NCBI RefSeq assembly: GCF_030867095.1
Contig: NC_081831.1
Location: forward strand, 16,840,001 to 16,904,000
Source: Alligator mississippiensis
Taxonomy: Eukaryota; Chordata; Crocodylia; Alligatoridae
DNA length: 64,000 nucleotides
Direction: 5' to 3'
Shown piece by piece: positions 49,151 through 61,400 of the stretch (position 1 is its first letter; every line of letters begins with the position of its first letter). The position numbers were made by a program, and so were the translations under genes. The notes under the pieces are model-generated. The model was not told where the DNA came from and ran no database searches. It saw only the letters and a program-made list of their open reading frames with translations.

Positions 49151-50991
49151 TGAAATGAAAAGTAAACAAGCCAGGGCCAAGTCACCCACTGCAGCAGATA
49201 CTGAGAGCAAAAAGCGTAGGTCCAGAATGCCATTTTGTGAACTGGAAAGGATCAACAACGAAAGCATCTCCTTTTTCTGCTTATTATATATATCATTGTA
49301 TAGGTAGAGTCAGGTGCCACAAGCTAAACCGTGGCATCATTGTCCTAAGTGCTATACAGATCCAAATGAAAAAACGTTTTTACCCAAGACTGAATTGCAA
49401 ACTGTGGAAGACATTTTTATTAAAATTAGTCAAGAAGAGTAATAGCATACTCAGTAAATAAATGTAGTTCACGGTAATGCAGCCTGATTTCTAATAGTGG
49501 TAGTGTACTCCTTTTCCTTACAGCAAGTTCTAAACTGTATTATCTAAATGCTGTGGTTTAAAATGGTTACCACTCAGTATAAGTATGTCTTCTGAAATGA
49601 GTATATGTTTGAGTTTTATGGTTGGGGGGACTTTACTACCATGACAGAACTGAAAACTGAAGTCATTCATGTTTCTAGAAATGGATAATTGCAACAAACA
49701 GGTTTTGGACCTGCAAACCACAGTATATTTGTCGGTTGAAATGATCAATGACAAGCACATGTAGCAATACAGGAAAGAGAAGCAATAGGTAAAAACCACA
49801 GTAGAACTTCAGTTGTTTATGCTTCAAATTCTGTATTTAAAAGGTTTTGCTGGACTGGTCTGTCCATAAGATTGAAAAACAGCTGATCCGTATTACCAGC
49901 AAGTTCCAGAGTCATGTAACATAATGCTCAAGTGCACACTGAACACTAGTAAGGCAAAATAACTTTGTACCATAAATAATATAAAGCTGTTTCATTTCTC
50001 ACCTGTTTTGTCACATGATTGGTTTTGCCTGGCTGCACATTTTTTATTTCCACATGACTGTTTTGCTAGCCTCTGAGGAGCACGGTTCTCGTCTGGGTGG
50101 TGTATGTACAATATCTCTGAGACCAGAAGTGTAGCCACTGTTGTTTAGTACGAGGAAGGTTGTGTGCAGTGGAGCATAGGCTTGGTATGAGATGGAAGGG
50201 ACAGCCAACAGCAGGAACATTCCCTGGCACATCTATCTAGAAATACTCATTGTTAGTTTTTGTTTATGCATTCATATCTGTGAATGTGCAAGTTTTCAAT
50301 AACATAGCTGTTTTTCAGTATGCATCATACTGAAATTAATTTTTAAAACCTTATTTTTCAAGCATGTTTGCTTCATGATGTGTTTCCTTTTCAACAAAAT
50401 GTTTGCTATATACTGTGCGGTTAGCTGGCAGTATGATTCAATCATCTCTTCAGAGATGGCACTAGGTAGTAGCACAGCAGGTTCTGTTCAGATGTTTCTG
50501 AAGATTGCCAGTAACAGTGGCCCATTGTGTTTATTGCGTCTTCATTGCTGAACCTTGAGTTTGGAATATGAAACAGGAGCTTTTACCAAATCTATTTGTT
50601 CTTGGAGAAAAGGAGAGAAAGGTGCCTTCTTACACACCATCCTTTTGTTCTGAGAAATAGAACCAAACTCCCAATGAACAGTGTCTCTGCTTAAATCACA
50701 GCATAGGCAGAAACACAGTTTTGGTAGGAGTTAATTCAGAATAAATTATTTCAAGTTGTCTCTCACTGTAAAGCCCAGTTTGTCTAAGTTGTCATAGTGG
50801 TGGGTTCTGCAAGTGTGCTCCCTTTTTCTTCCTGTTGGTCCTGGGCTTTCTTAAGCCAGGTCTCCTATTAAGAAGGATGTGGAATGGTTCTGTTCTTGTG
50901 ACAAATGATCCTCAGCTGTAAATAACCTGGTCTTATGAGTTGCAGTAGCCAAAACCAAAAGTTTTGTCTCAGATAATTCAATATTATTGTG

Positions 50992-51802
50992 TAGAGGTGC
51001 ACTGATGCATCAGTCAATATCACATGGGCACTGATAAAAGGAGGGAGTGGGGCTGGGGCAGGCACTGCCCAGCCAGGGTGAGGCGGGGTACGGGACAAAG
51101 CTGGTGGCCCGTGGGGGGTGGCTCCCACAGCTGTGCACACCCCAGGGGAGGCATGAGGAGCATATGCTTCTCGGATCTGTGCATGGGGTGAGAGCAGGCT
51201 GTCCGGTCCGTGCTTGGGGCCAGGGTTGTGCTGGCTTCTTTTCAGCAGCTATGCTCGGGCCGGGTGGAGTGGGCTACGGCAGTGCTGGGAGGGGAGCGAT
51301 GGCAAATTTTGGCATGGCTCTAGCCCTCCCTTCAGCCCCTCCTTCCAGCACTGCCCCCGCCCACCCCGCCTGGACCAAGCACAAACACTAGGAAGAGCCC
51401 TGCGCAGCCCCGGGGCCCCAAGCACACAGCAGGCGGCCTGCCCTAGCCCCGCTCACAGATCCGGGGTACCACATGCCCTCCATGCCTCCCCTGGGGTGCA
51501 TACAGCTGCAGCAGCTACTCCCTGCTCCCCCGGATGAACCATCATCTCTGTCCCATCCCCTGCCCCACCCAGGCTGGGCAGCACCTGCCCTAGCTCCACA
51601 CACCCTCCCTCACTGTGGGGGCCTTAATCTGCCCCTCCCTCTCCCCCCTCACATACTGTCCTCCAGAACAGACTTGCCAGTCAAATGTTGCTCTTCAAGC
51701 TGCCAGGCTGCATATCGGTGATCAGATTGGTATTGGCTGATATGGCTGGTCAATAATCTGCCATTGGTATCTGCTCAAAAAATCTTCATTGGTGCACCCC
51801 TA
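50992..51802. mobile_element. hAT element with GC-rich core, 811 bp
   Basis: The inverted ends are TAGAGGTGCACTGAT and ATTGGTGCACCCCTA, flanked by a perfect 8-bp duplication TTATTGTG (50,984-50,991 and 51,803-51,810). The core is strongly GC-rich against an AT-rich background. It carries inverted segments, for example CACCCCAGGGGAGGCATG near 51,138 and CATGCCTCCCCTGGGGTG near 51,482. Reading frames inside are by-products of GC content; no transposase is seen. Confidence 0.88.
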
Positions 51803-53535
51803 TTATTGTGAGTTACCACTGAAAGATGGTTCCTTATACACTTCTGATGCAAAATGTCAGTGCTGGTGGCTCTTGGTACACTCACACAAAAGAAATGAAA
51901 ACTTCACAAAGATAGGTTTTCTTGCAGGAATTTATTTCACAGAAAAATATACATGCTACTGTAGGTGATCCAGCTCCCAAAGGGAAGAGTAAAAGTACAA
52001 TAAAAAATTAATGTGGCTTTGTTTCTGAGTATGGGATAACCATCTCTTGCAGTCCTTTTGGCTTACATAGGGGCAGCAATGACTGGATTTAGACAGAGTA
52101 ATGTGTCAGCTTATCTATATTGGGATGATTGGATCACTGTTGGTGTACACAGTTTGCTGTATCAAAATATATACCTGTCTTAACATGCTGACAGTCAAAA
52201 GCACAGTAACAGATAATGCAAAGAAAAGGCATAAGCAAATGTGGTGGTGATCATCTATAAAAATATCACATGGGGAGGAAAGGGAGGAGGCTGGAGAAGA
52301 TGTTTTAACACAGTTGTGTTTGTCAGTTTTGTCACAACTGATAGTGGAAGAAGAAATGCACCTAGGAGTTTTCTACAGTTACTAAAGTCTTACAAAATTT
52401 ACATGTATGGAAGTGAAGAAAAACAGTGGAAATGTGTTGCTTCAGTCTCCAATCTTGAATTAATGCAAGAGTTTTTTTTATTAACATTTTTGTAAGATTT
52501 ACTGTCATTGTTCCAGCTGTGTAACTAATACAGAAATGAGTCTAATATTGGTTTTATGTCTGCCTTATTGCAGAAAGATTCCAATGGGTTTATGATTTTT
52601 ATTCTGTTTGTTTGCTTAGGGTGATATCATTAGGATTCTGGCATTGGGTTCAGCTTCTTGTTCCAGTTGTGTTTCGTACATTAAAGGATCAAGTAGTGTA
52701 GGGTTAATTATTTCCAGATAAATATAGGTAAATACCATGGGGGTTGGGCTGCTGTTGCAGTGACATTGCGTTTCAGCTCACAGGTCCCTAGGTTCTGATT
52801 AAAGAAGCATTGGCTCTTGGATATTCTTTGTTAATGGAGTTTTGTCCTACTTATATATTGGTCTTTGTGGAATCTGTCTGTTCATACTTTCTTTGGGAGG
52901 GATGAGGAGAATGTACGTGACCTCATACGCATTTTTGGTAGGAAAATTCTGACTATACTGTCAGTTGCAAGATTGGGGCTAAAGTAGAGAACCCCAATGT
53001 GGAGCAAGGAGTCAGGCTGCTAAGCTTATTTCCTCTGAGACAGAATTGTGTTTATTTTTAAATTCCTGGGAGGAGTTTGTATATTGTAATGGCTTATAAA
53101 CCATCATAGTAGTTATAATGTATCAGAAGAGCCAGATTGAAGATGGTGTAAATGGAGACAAAGTCTGATTTCCTCTGGATGAAATTGTTACCAATAATAT
53201 ATAAAAAAGGCAAGGACCTTAACAAGAAGTAAAATTGCATTAAAGTGAAACTCAAATGCTATAGTACAGGAACTTGGAAGGGATGTGGTGATAGATCCCA
53301 TTGCCTCTGACTGCAGATCAGGTCAAAATGATCAGAAGTTGCTGCCTGGAGGCTAATTGATGGGCTTTTTCTCTTTATAAGGGGCATGTTAGCATAGCTG
53401 TTGATGTCAAACAGCCAGGAGGCTTGTTGGCAGCCTTATCAGACATTGAATTTGTGGGTATAGAAGTGAACCAGCTCTTTACGAGCGTCTGCATTGGAAC
53501 CAAAATCCATGCCCCTTGTTCTCTGTTTTGAAGTA

Positions 53536-53650
53536 CAGGCAGTCCTTAGACTTAGGATGCAGTTGGTTCCTGGAAGTTGAAACTATAACTCGGAACCGAT
53601 TTTCCCATAGAAAACAATGTTATAAATGGGGGATTGGTTCCTGAACCAAG
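53536..53650. mobile_element. DNA-transposon end, mariner-like (tentative)
   Basis: CAGGCAGTCCTTAGACTTAG after a TA, followed by GTTGGTTCCTGGAAG and CCGATTTTCCCATAGAAAAC, matches the general pattern of old mariner/pogo-type non-autonomous elements in tetrapods. The other end was not identified. Confidence 0.4.
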
Positions 53651-54583
53651 GCTGGATACCCTGTTTTCACCAGAAATAACCCAGAATTTTGTACTCAGTC
53701 AATGATAGATGAATAATATAGCCACATTAATGTATTTCTATTGCAAATAGCAGTCATATTGATTTGGAAGGACTTGTTTGAGGTGGCTTTGCTGGACCTT
53801 TTGAAAGGCTCTTGGTTGGAGTTTTTGAAGGGTTCTTGGCTGGATTCTTCTCAGGAGGCTTGGCTGCAGGTTTTTCTGGAGTCTTGTCTGCTTTCTTAAA
53901 GCATGTTGCTGTTCAGTTATAGTCCAGGTACTCATCATCTCTATTGTGGAAGTATATAGGTAGTTGCCTCTGAAAACCATAGATACTATTGTAACCATTT
54001 TCAGCTGAAGAATGTCTATAATCATAATAGTTGATAGAGGTCCTTCAAATGAGTCAGTGGAATTCAATGCCACTGTGTGGGTAGAGAGTTATTACCTGCA
54101 AGCCAAACAGAATGATGCATCATATATTTCATTTGGGCTGCCCAGACTGTCATCCCTAAAGGCAGTGTATTTTATGGAAAGTTGCTAAAATATGGACCAC
54201 ATTGCTTTATGGGGCCAGTAATATGCACTTTAATATGTTGATTATCACGTGTGCACCCTACACAAACCACATTTTATTGAACTCCAAAGGAAATTTTTGT
54301 TAGTTCTTTAGTTCTTTTCTGTGAGTATTAAGTACTGAACACGTTACGATTTTTTTCCTCTCAGTTTTATCTGAGTTGCTGCTGACTTTGACTACACCTT
54401 CCCTCTGTCGTCCCCCTTCCCCCCCCCCCAAAAAAAAGGAATAACAAAACCCAATACTTTTATACATTATATCCTGATTTTTAGGATGCAGAAGTTAGTA
54501 TCTCTCAGGCTTATTATTACTTTTTTTTTAGATCAGCCAGTATTGATCTTAGTCTGAAACTGTAAGAAAGGATACCTTATGGT

Positions 54584-54994
54584 TAGGGACCTATCAAAAT
54601 TGCAGTTTTGCAGATTTCACGAAATCTGGCAAGGCCCACAAAGTCTTTGGTGGGGGGAGGGGGGAAACTCACTGAAAATAAAATGCTGGCTCTGCCAAGG
54701 GAACCAGCAGCCTGCTGGAGCAGGTAAGGGGGTAGAGGGGGTCTGCCTGCTTGAAGAACTGCTGACAAGATGGCTGCTGCTCCACCCCTCACTGCTGATT
54801 GGCTGCAAGGGCTGCCTGTCATGTGGCTCCACCCCTCCAATCATCGGCGAGGGGCAGGGCTACATGATAGGTAGCCCTCCCAGCCAGTTCGAGCCACTTG
54901 GGGAAGGGCTGCCACACTGCCTGTGAAGTGGCTGCCAGATCATGCATTCTGTCTGAAATCTGCGGGCTGCCACCCTAAATTTGGTAGGTTTGTA
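54584..54994. mobile_element. hAT MITE, 411 bp
   Basis: The ends TAGGGACCTATC and GGTAGGTTTGTA are imperfect inverted repeats. A perfect 8-bp duplication CTTATGGT lies at 54,576-54,583 and 54,995-55,002. The edges carry CAGATTTCACGAAATC and CTGAAATCTGCGG, and the middle is GC-rich. It is non-autonomous. Confidence 0.83.
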
Positions 54995-55686
54995 CTTATG
55001 GTTAAATCACTTTCTTCAAGATTAGTTTAGGTCCAGTTATCAACCCTGCCACATGTTTTCCATGTGACTTTGGGCAAACTGTTTGATATTTGTGAAATGG
55101 GAATGTTTGCTTTCTCCGGTCCTATGTCATCTTTATTTGGCCTGGAAACTTTTCAGGGTGGAGACTGTCTGAATGTTTCTCTACGCCTATGTGCATAGGG
55201 GTCTCCTGTGCTACTTTAATGCAGCTAATTCTGTTAACCTGCATTAATCAACTTCATGGTACTTGAATTGTGTGGTAAACCCTTGAGGCTAAGTTTTACT
55301 CCTGGTATTCAGTATATTAACACTTCACTTCTCTAAGGCAGTGGTGGATAGATGAGGGGCATGGGGTTGGTCTGAAGGCTTGCAGGGCTGGAATCTGGCA
55401 GCAGCTGTAATTGTGAGCAGTTATCTCTGCCACTCCTCTCACCACCAACTTTCCAGCTTGGCAGGCAGTGCTGCAAGCTTGATGATGCAGCTCTGTGCTC
55501 CTGATCCAACTTTTGGGTTCTTCGTGGCCCCAGTAACACTGCTTTGTGGATGGATGTAGCCCACAGGCCATATCTTGGTCCCCCCCTGCACTAAGGGTAT
55601 GGCTACATGAACAAGTTACCATGAGGTAAGGATGCATGTTAACTTAAAATGTTTTTGGATGACTGCCGGTTTATGTGCTTCTAAAC

Positions 55687-57462
55687 CAGGGGTGGGCAAC
55701 ATACGGCCCACAGGCGGGATCTGGCCCCCGAAGCCATTCTTTCCGGCCCATGGGGCCCCTAAAAAATTGAGAAAATTAATATTTATTGTCCCTTGGTTCC
55801 TGTCAAAAACAACAGGAACCAAGGGCAGTAGGACCCAGGGGAAGCCCGGTGGGTTCCTACAACAGCAGGGCCCACCCCCCTAGTCGGAAGCTCCAGCCAG
55901 GGCTTCTGGCCTGGGACCACATGGCTGCCCTGTGCTGGAACTGCAGGGAAGGGGTGGGGTGGGGAAGGGCAAGGGAAGACCCCAGGCAGGGAAGGAGGCC
56001 AGAGAAAAGTGGCCCGGGGAAAAGCTGAGTGCAGGGGGGAAAGTGGCCCAACACCCGCCCTGTGCCTGACACCCCACACTGCAGCTGCTCGCAGCCCGGA
56101 TGGAGCTGCCTGTGCCTGCTCCAGACAGCCTGACGCAGGCTGCGAGTGACTGCAGCAGGAAGCACCAGTCACGGGGCAGGGGAGGGGCTGCTTCCCGCCC
56201 CCCACCCCCAGCTTAGCTCTTCCCTAGGCTCCTTCCCTGCTCCTTCCCAGCATGGAGGAAAGCGGACCCTCCCCCACTTTATGGCTGGCGCTCCCTGCTG
56301 CAGCTGTTCACAGCCTGCGCAAGGCTGTCCAAAGCAGGCACAGGCAGCCCCATGTGGGCTGCGAGCGGCTGCAGCGTGGGGCATTGGGCAAGGTGGGGAA
56401 AGCAGCCCCTCACTGACCCTGTGCCCAGTGCCCCATGCTGCAGCCCACATGGGGCTGCCTGTGCCTGCTTCGGACAGCCTTATGCGGGCTGCAAGTGGCT
56501 GCAGCAGGGAGTGCCAACCGTGGGGTCAGTGAGGGGCCGCTTTTCCCGCCTGCGCTCAGCACCAGCTTGTAACCCAGCCCCATGCCAGCTCCAGGCTTGC
56601 CCGTTGGGGCTGCAGCCCCCCACCGTTTGCTGCACCAGGCGGTGTTTGGCACTGCCGCCTGTGGGCTGTCCATTGTGTGAGTTCCAGGGGGGCAGCAGCA
56701 GCAGCCAACACTGCCCAGCGCGGCAAGCGGGGGGGCCGCAGCTGCTGTTGCCCATGCAGCCCCAATGGGGCAAGCCCAGAGCTGGCGTGGAGCCCAGGCT
56801 GGCAGCAGGGGCAGGTTACAAGCTGGTACTGAACACAGGGAAAAGTGGCCCCTCGTGTGGCCAGTGCCCTGCACTGTAGCCACTTGCAGCCCACATGGAG
56901 CTGTCTGTGCCTGCACCAGACAGCCCTGTGTGAGCTGCGAGTGCCTGCAGCAGGGAGTGCTGGCCACATGGCAGGCGAGGGGTTGCTTTTTCCCATGCTC
57001 AGCACCAGCTGTTTCCCTGCTGGCAAGCAAGGGGTCAGGGCTGTGCGCTGCCCCCGCTTGTACCGTGGGGCTGGGGGGGCACTGGAAGTAAGCAAGTGCA
57101 GGAGCCAGTGGGAGCACGGGGCCCACACCAGTGTCCCAAGGCCAGTGCCGGTGGGGCCCAGAGCAGGGTGGCAGGAGCATGGGGTCCCAGCCAGCAGGGG
57201 TTCTGTGGAACCAGGCCAGCTCCCCACTCTCCCTGCTGGTGCAGCCCAGCCCGGCTCCACAGACCCCTGCCAGCCTGTGCCCTGCTTTGGGCCCCACCGG
57301 TGCTGGCCCTGGGACATTGGTCCCAAGACATTGGGACATTGGTCCCAAGATGGTGACCAAGGGGTGGGGTACCTGTCAAGGGGTGGGACTACCCATGCAG
57401 CCCTCAACAGCCTGCCAAAACTAGGTAAGCAGCCCTCCGCCCGAAATAATTGCCCACCCCTG
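55687..57462 (+). mobile_element. hAT element with expanded GC-rich core, 1776 bp
   Basis: The ends CAGGGGTGGGCAA and TTGCCCACCCCTG are flanked by a perfect 8-bp duplication TTCTAAAC (55,679-55,686 and 57,463-57,470). The outer 110 and 60 bases match the 193-bp element at 40,093. Between them lies about 1.6 kb of GC-rich DNA, built largely of diverged copies of a roughly 130-base unit. That unit contains CTGCAGC, GGAGCTGCCTGTGCCTGC, CAGACAGCC and GGCTGCGAGTG, and occurs in both orientations. The many frames here encode nothing recognisable and no transposase domain. Confidence 0.9.
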
Positions 57463-57578
57463 TTCTAAACTCAGCTTTCTCCACTTTCATTGAGGGGCAA
57501 GCTAGTCAGATTGATCCTGGGGCAAGAGCATGCACATGGGCACAGAATAGCTGATACGCTTCAAGTTCACATAATTTA

Positions 57579-58460
57579 CAGGGCTGTGCAAAACAGCTGT
57601 GTTTCAATTCGGTTTTGGATTTGGCCATTTCGGAGGACAGTGATTCATTTTGGTGTTTCAGATCACTGCCCTGTTTTGTTTTCGCCAAATCTCCTCTGAA
57701 TCTGTTTCGAACGTGCTGGAAGGGCAGCTTTGCTCAGCCCTACTCAGCCAGGCAGGGCTTGGGGCCCCAGTGGGGAGCAGGACGGGGCTGTGGGTGGCTC
57801 GTCCAGGGCAGGGGGAGGGTCACTGCCCTCTATGCAGGTGTGGGGACCCCCGCATGGATCTCTGATCCCTATCATGCCGGGTCACGGGCAGGGAAGCAGG
57901 GCAGAGTGGTGAGCAAGCCTGCTGGCTCCTGCTGTACGACTTGGCTCTGCAGGAAGCAGAGATCTGTGCCAGTGGTCTCCTAGCTGCCTGCCCCATGCTG
58001 TCCTGGCGACATGGGGCTGCACGGGGCAGAGAGGAGCGGTGAGGAGACCCTGGCAGAGATCTCTGCTCCCTGCAGAGCCAGGTCATGTAGCAGGGACCAG
58101 TACTGCCCTTCTGCGTGACCTGGCTCCACAGGGAGCAGAGATCCGTGCCGGGGTCTCCTCCCCACTGCTGCCTGCCTTGTGCAGCCCTGCGTCACTGGGG
58201 CAGCACTGGTGAAGAGACCCCTGGTGCAGATCTCTGCTCCCTGCAGAGCAGTCACACAGCAGGGCATCAGTGTACAGCTGTTTCCCTGCAAGCCTGGCTC
58301 TGAAACTCTAAAATTTTCCAAAACATTTCTGAAACATTTTGGATGCCTCATTTTGTTTTGGAGATGTTTCTAAGCCTTCCATTTCAATTTGGATTCGGGC
58401 ACCAAAACCGCCCGAAACACCTCTGAAACGAAACAACTGCTGAAATTTTGCACAGCCCTA
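57579..58460. mobile_element. hAT element with internally repeated core, 882 bp
   Basis: The ends CAGGGCTGTGCAAA and TTTTGCACAGCCCTA are inverted repeats. They are flanked by ATAATTTA (57,571-57,578) and GTAATTTA (58,461-58,468), 7 of 8 matching. Sub-terminal arms rich in TTTCG/CGAAA are also inverted. The core repeats, in both directions, a unit containing GATCTCTGCTCCCTGCAGAG. It is non-autonomous. Confidence 0.83.
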
Positions 58461-61400
58461 GTAATTTAGCTTGTTATAATTTTGTTTATGTAACCATACT
58501 GTAAATGTTTAAATGCTCTGCATTTGTTCCTAAATTCTCTTTTTGTTTGTCTTAAGATGGAATTTATGTTTTATCTTGGAAGTTTGATTTGCATAGTACA
58601 GAAATAAACTTGAAGAGTAATACAGCCTGTGCGTATACTGAATAAGAAAGGTTCAATTAATAGAAATACTTGATCTGGTAGGGACCAGTCCATTAGACTA
58701 CTGTACTTCTCACTGGTAAAAAGGTTTTTACTAGTAGGAAGAAAATGAGTATATAGTATACTTTAAAAGTATATTTCTTTTTTTTTTTTATAAAATGTTT
58801 TATATGCCATATTTTGCATTCACAACAGGACTTGTTTAGAAAGAAGTAACCTGTTTAAAAATATTCATTTAAATGAATGATGCTTTTGCGTTCTTAGACT
58901 TCAGGTTTGTCAGACATTTTCAGTCCTAATGTCTTTTGAACACTCAGCTCTTTGCAACACATTCTGTAATGAATGTGGGCTAGCCATCAGGGAACCACTG
59001 AAGTGGTCAACTCTCAGGAAGGAGGAGATATTAAATGGGAGATGGCCACCTGTTTACCATAGTCCCTGTCTAGCTTCATTAATGCTTTGTGGCAAGCTTG
59101 AGAATAACATTTGCTTTCAGTACTATGTACAATACCTTAACTGTCTGCACCTTGATTCTCAGCTATGTTAGAGTCACTTTATGCCACAATGGCAGTGCCA
59201 GCAGGCCATGAAATGAATGTTAATTACTTTTACACCCAGTTTAAGATCACTTCCTACAGCAAGAATAGTGTGGTTTACTTGTAAATAAGAACTGGATACT
59301 AGTTTCCTTTCACTGTCTCTTCTGTAAGATATCCAGGCTTTTATGGAAAAGCTATGATAATCTGATGAAGGAACACCAAGAGGCAGGGGAAACGAGGATG
59401 GGAGTCTCACAGAAATGTTTGAGGCATGCAGGTCAATCGCCAAGCTATATATATAGGTACGGTATGAATATTATTTATGAAAAAGGATTCCATGAGGAAG
59501 GTCAAGTCTTAATATATATTTCAAATGATTAATATTAGTATGGCAGCATCTTTAAGTATTCATGTTCTGTGGTTTACCTGTTGGTGAGTGATGGAATACA
59601 CTCTGGATGGTCAGCAAAGCATCTTGATCTTAGTCCCCAGCCTTCTCCCTTTTAGTTCACTACAGGACAGCAACTAGTTGGTGTTCAAAGCACAAGGGAT
59701 CTAAGGAAGTGGGCAAGTGTGCTTTCTTGAGGGACATGCCCCAATCCTGTTACAAGAGCCAGCTTTTTTTGAATACTCCCTCTATAGGAAGCAGTTCAAG
59801 TTGGGCGAAACATATGCTTTCTGGGCTGGATCCCATTGTAAGAAAAAATGAAGAGTAGGCCAGACAGGACACCTCCTATTCTCTTTCCAGGGCACTGTAT
59901 TTTTCTACTGTCCAAAATGCTGCTTTGGTATGAGGTCCTTATTGACAGTTAATCAGTTGTTCTTTGTTGAAAGTTCCAGCCAGAGTATTTGGTGGTAGGT
60001 TCACAGTGGACTCCAATTAATGAAGAATCAGTGGCAAAGCTGACTGATTTTTATATAGGCCACCAAATATACTAGCCAAATAAGTCCTGTCTAAGACTTC
60101 TGGGATTTAGATTGAGTGATGTAGAGGTTACCAACTTCAGATCCTGTGACCAGCCTTTTGTAGTATTTGGTGGTCTCTTTTCCTACCGTCTTTTCTACCC
60201 TTAAGTAAAGGTGTCGTGAAAGTTGATGACTTTTTTTTATGAAGTTGCTCAGGTTGTCTCTTGAGGGAGCAAATTGATTGTAAGATATAATATTGTATCT
60301 AAGCTAATTAGTGTTCTAAGATCTTGGTGATGGGATTCCCAGTGATAATTAAGGGAATGCTAGTTTAAAAATATCTGTTAAAGCTTTATCTCTCACCGTT
60401 AATAATGAAAAACAACTTCATGTTTTAAGTTTAATGACTAACCTTAGCTCTAACCACTCATCATTTGCTTCCAGTGTTAAAGCAATGGAATTTTTACATA
60501 GATCCATATTTTAAATACCAAGAGTGTCTGCCTGCCTTTTCAGCTCTCATTTGGCTTTACAGTTTTCTTCAAAGTACTAGAAGGGACGTATGTGATCACA
60601 GAGTATTAGAAAGCCACATAATTGCTCTCCATGAACATGGATACTGCTATTTTAATATTTTAGCCTTTTCCCAAATATCTGTTGCTGCAAGTGCTTTTCC
60701 TATCCTGAAGTAAAAATATTATTTGTTTCAGGTGGCAGTGTTAACTAAGGTTTATTTCAGTTGGCCGTATAAACATATTGTTAGGTATGAATTAAAGGAG
60801 GGATGTCTGTTAAAACTGGGTCCTTGCTGGTGTATTTGTGATATTACCCATGCTTAAAAATGTGCTGACATAAACATGGTGATGAATGTCGACTTTTCAG
60901 TAGTGCATGCAATACTAGTAGAAATCTTTCCTCCCCTGAAATGTCCTCAGTATTCCTTGATGGCAAAAACTTTCTGTATATCATCTTGCAAGTGTTCAAA
61001 AGTCAAGAAGCTTTGGGCAGGTTTTTATAAAAATGGAATAAGTTTTCTTTTCACCACAGTGTTTTGATGAAGTCAAACTCAGGCTTTTAAAATATTATAC
61101 AATGACCATCATCATGATTGATTGTAAACAGGGCATTACTAGAATGGGTGTTGAGGGACATATTGTCAATAATGATTGGCATTCTGGTTCAAGTGATAGT
61201 GAAATGCTTCCATGATTTCTTAAAACAAATTTAAGTAGCAATTTTGCATTATAGTCTGCTACTCTGACGTAAAGGTGAATACCACTGAAATTTTTAAAAG
61301 AACATATGAAGGGTGACACTTCATGAAAATATGCAAATCTAATTTTGATTTCAGTGTTCCCTTTAAAAACAGTGGAAGTAACAGTTTAGTAATAGTATTA

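Noticed and set aside
55786-58351. Several 80-316 codon frames between 55.8 and 58.4 kb
   Set aside because: They fall inside the GC-rich cores of two hAT elements, on both strands, and reflect repeated GC-rich units; no transposase or other domain is visible.
57579-58460. Possible CpG-island promoter inside the FOXK2 intron
   Set aside because: The GC-rich block is bounded exactly by inverted repeats and an 8-bp duplication, so it is a transposon core.
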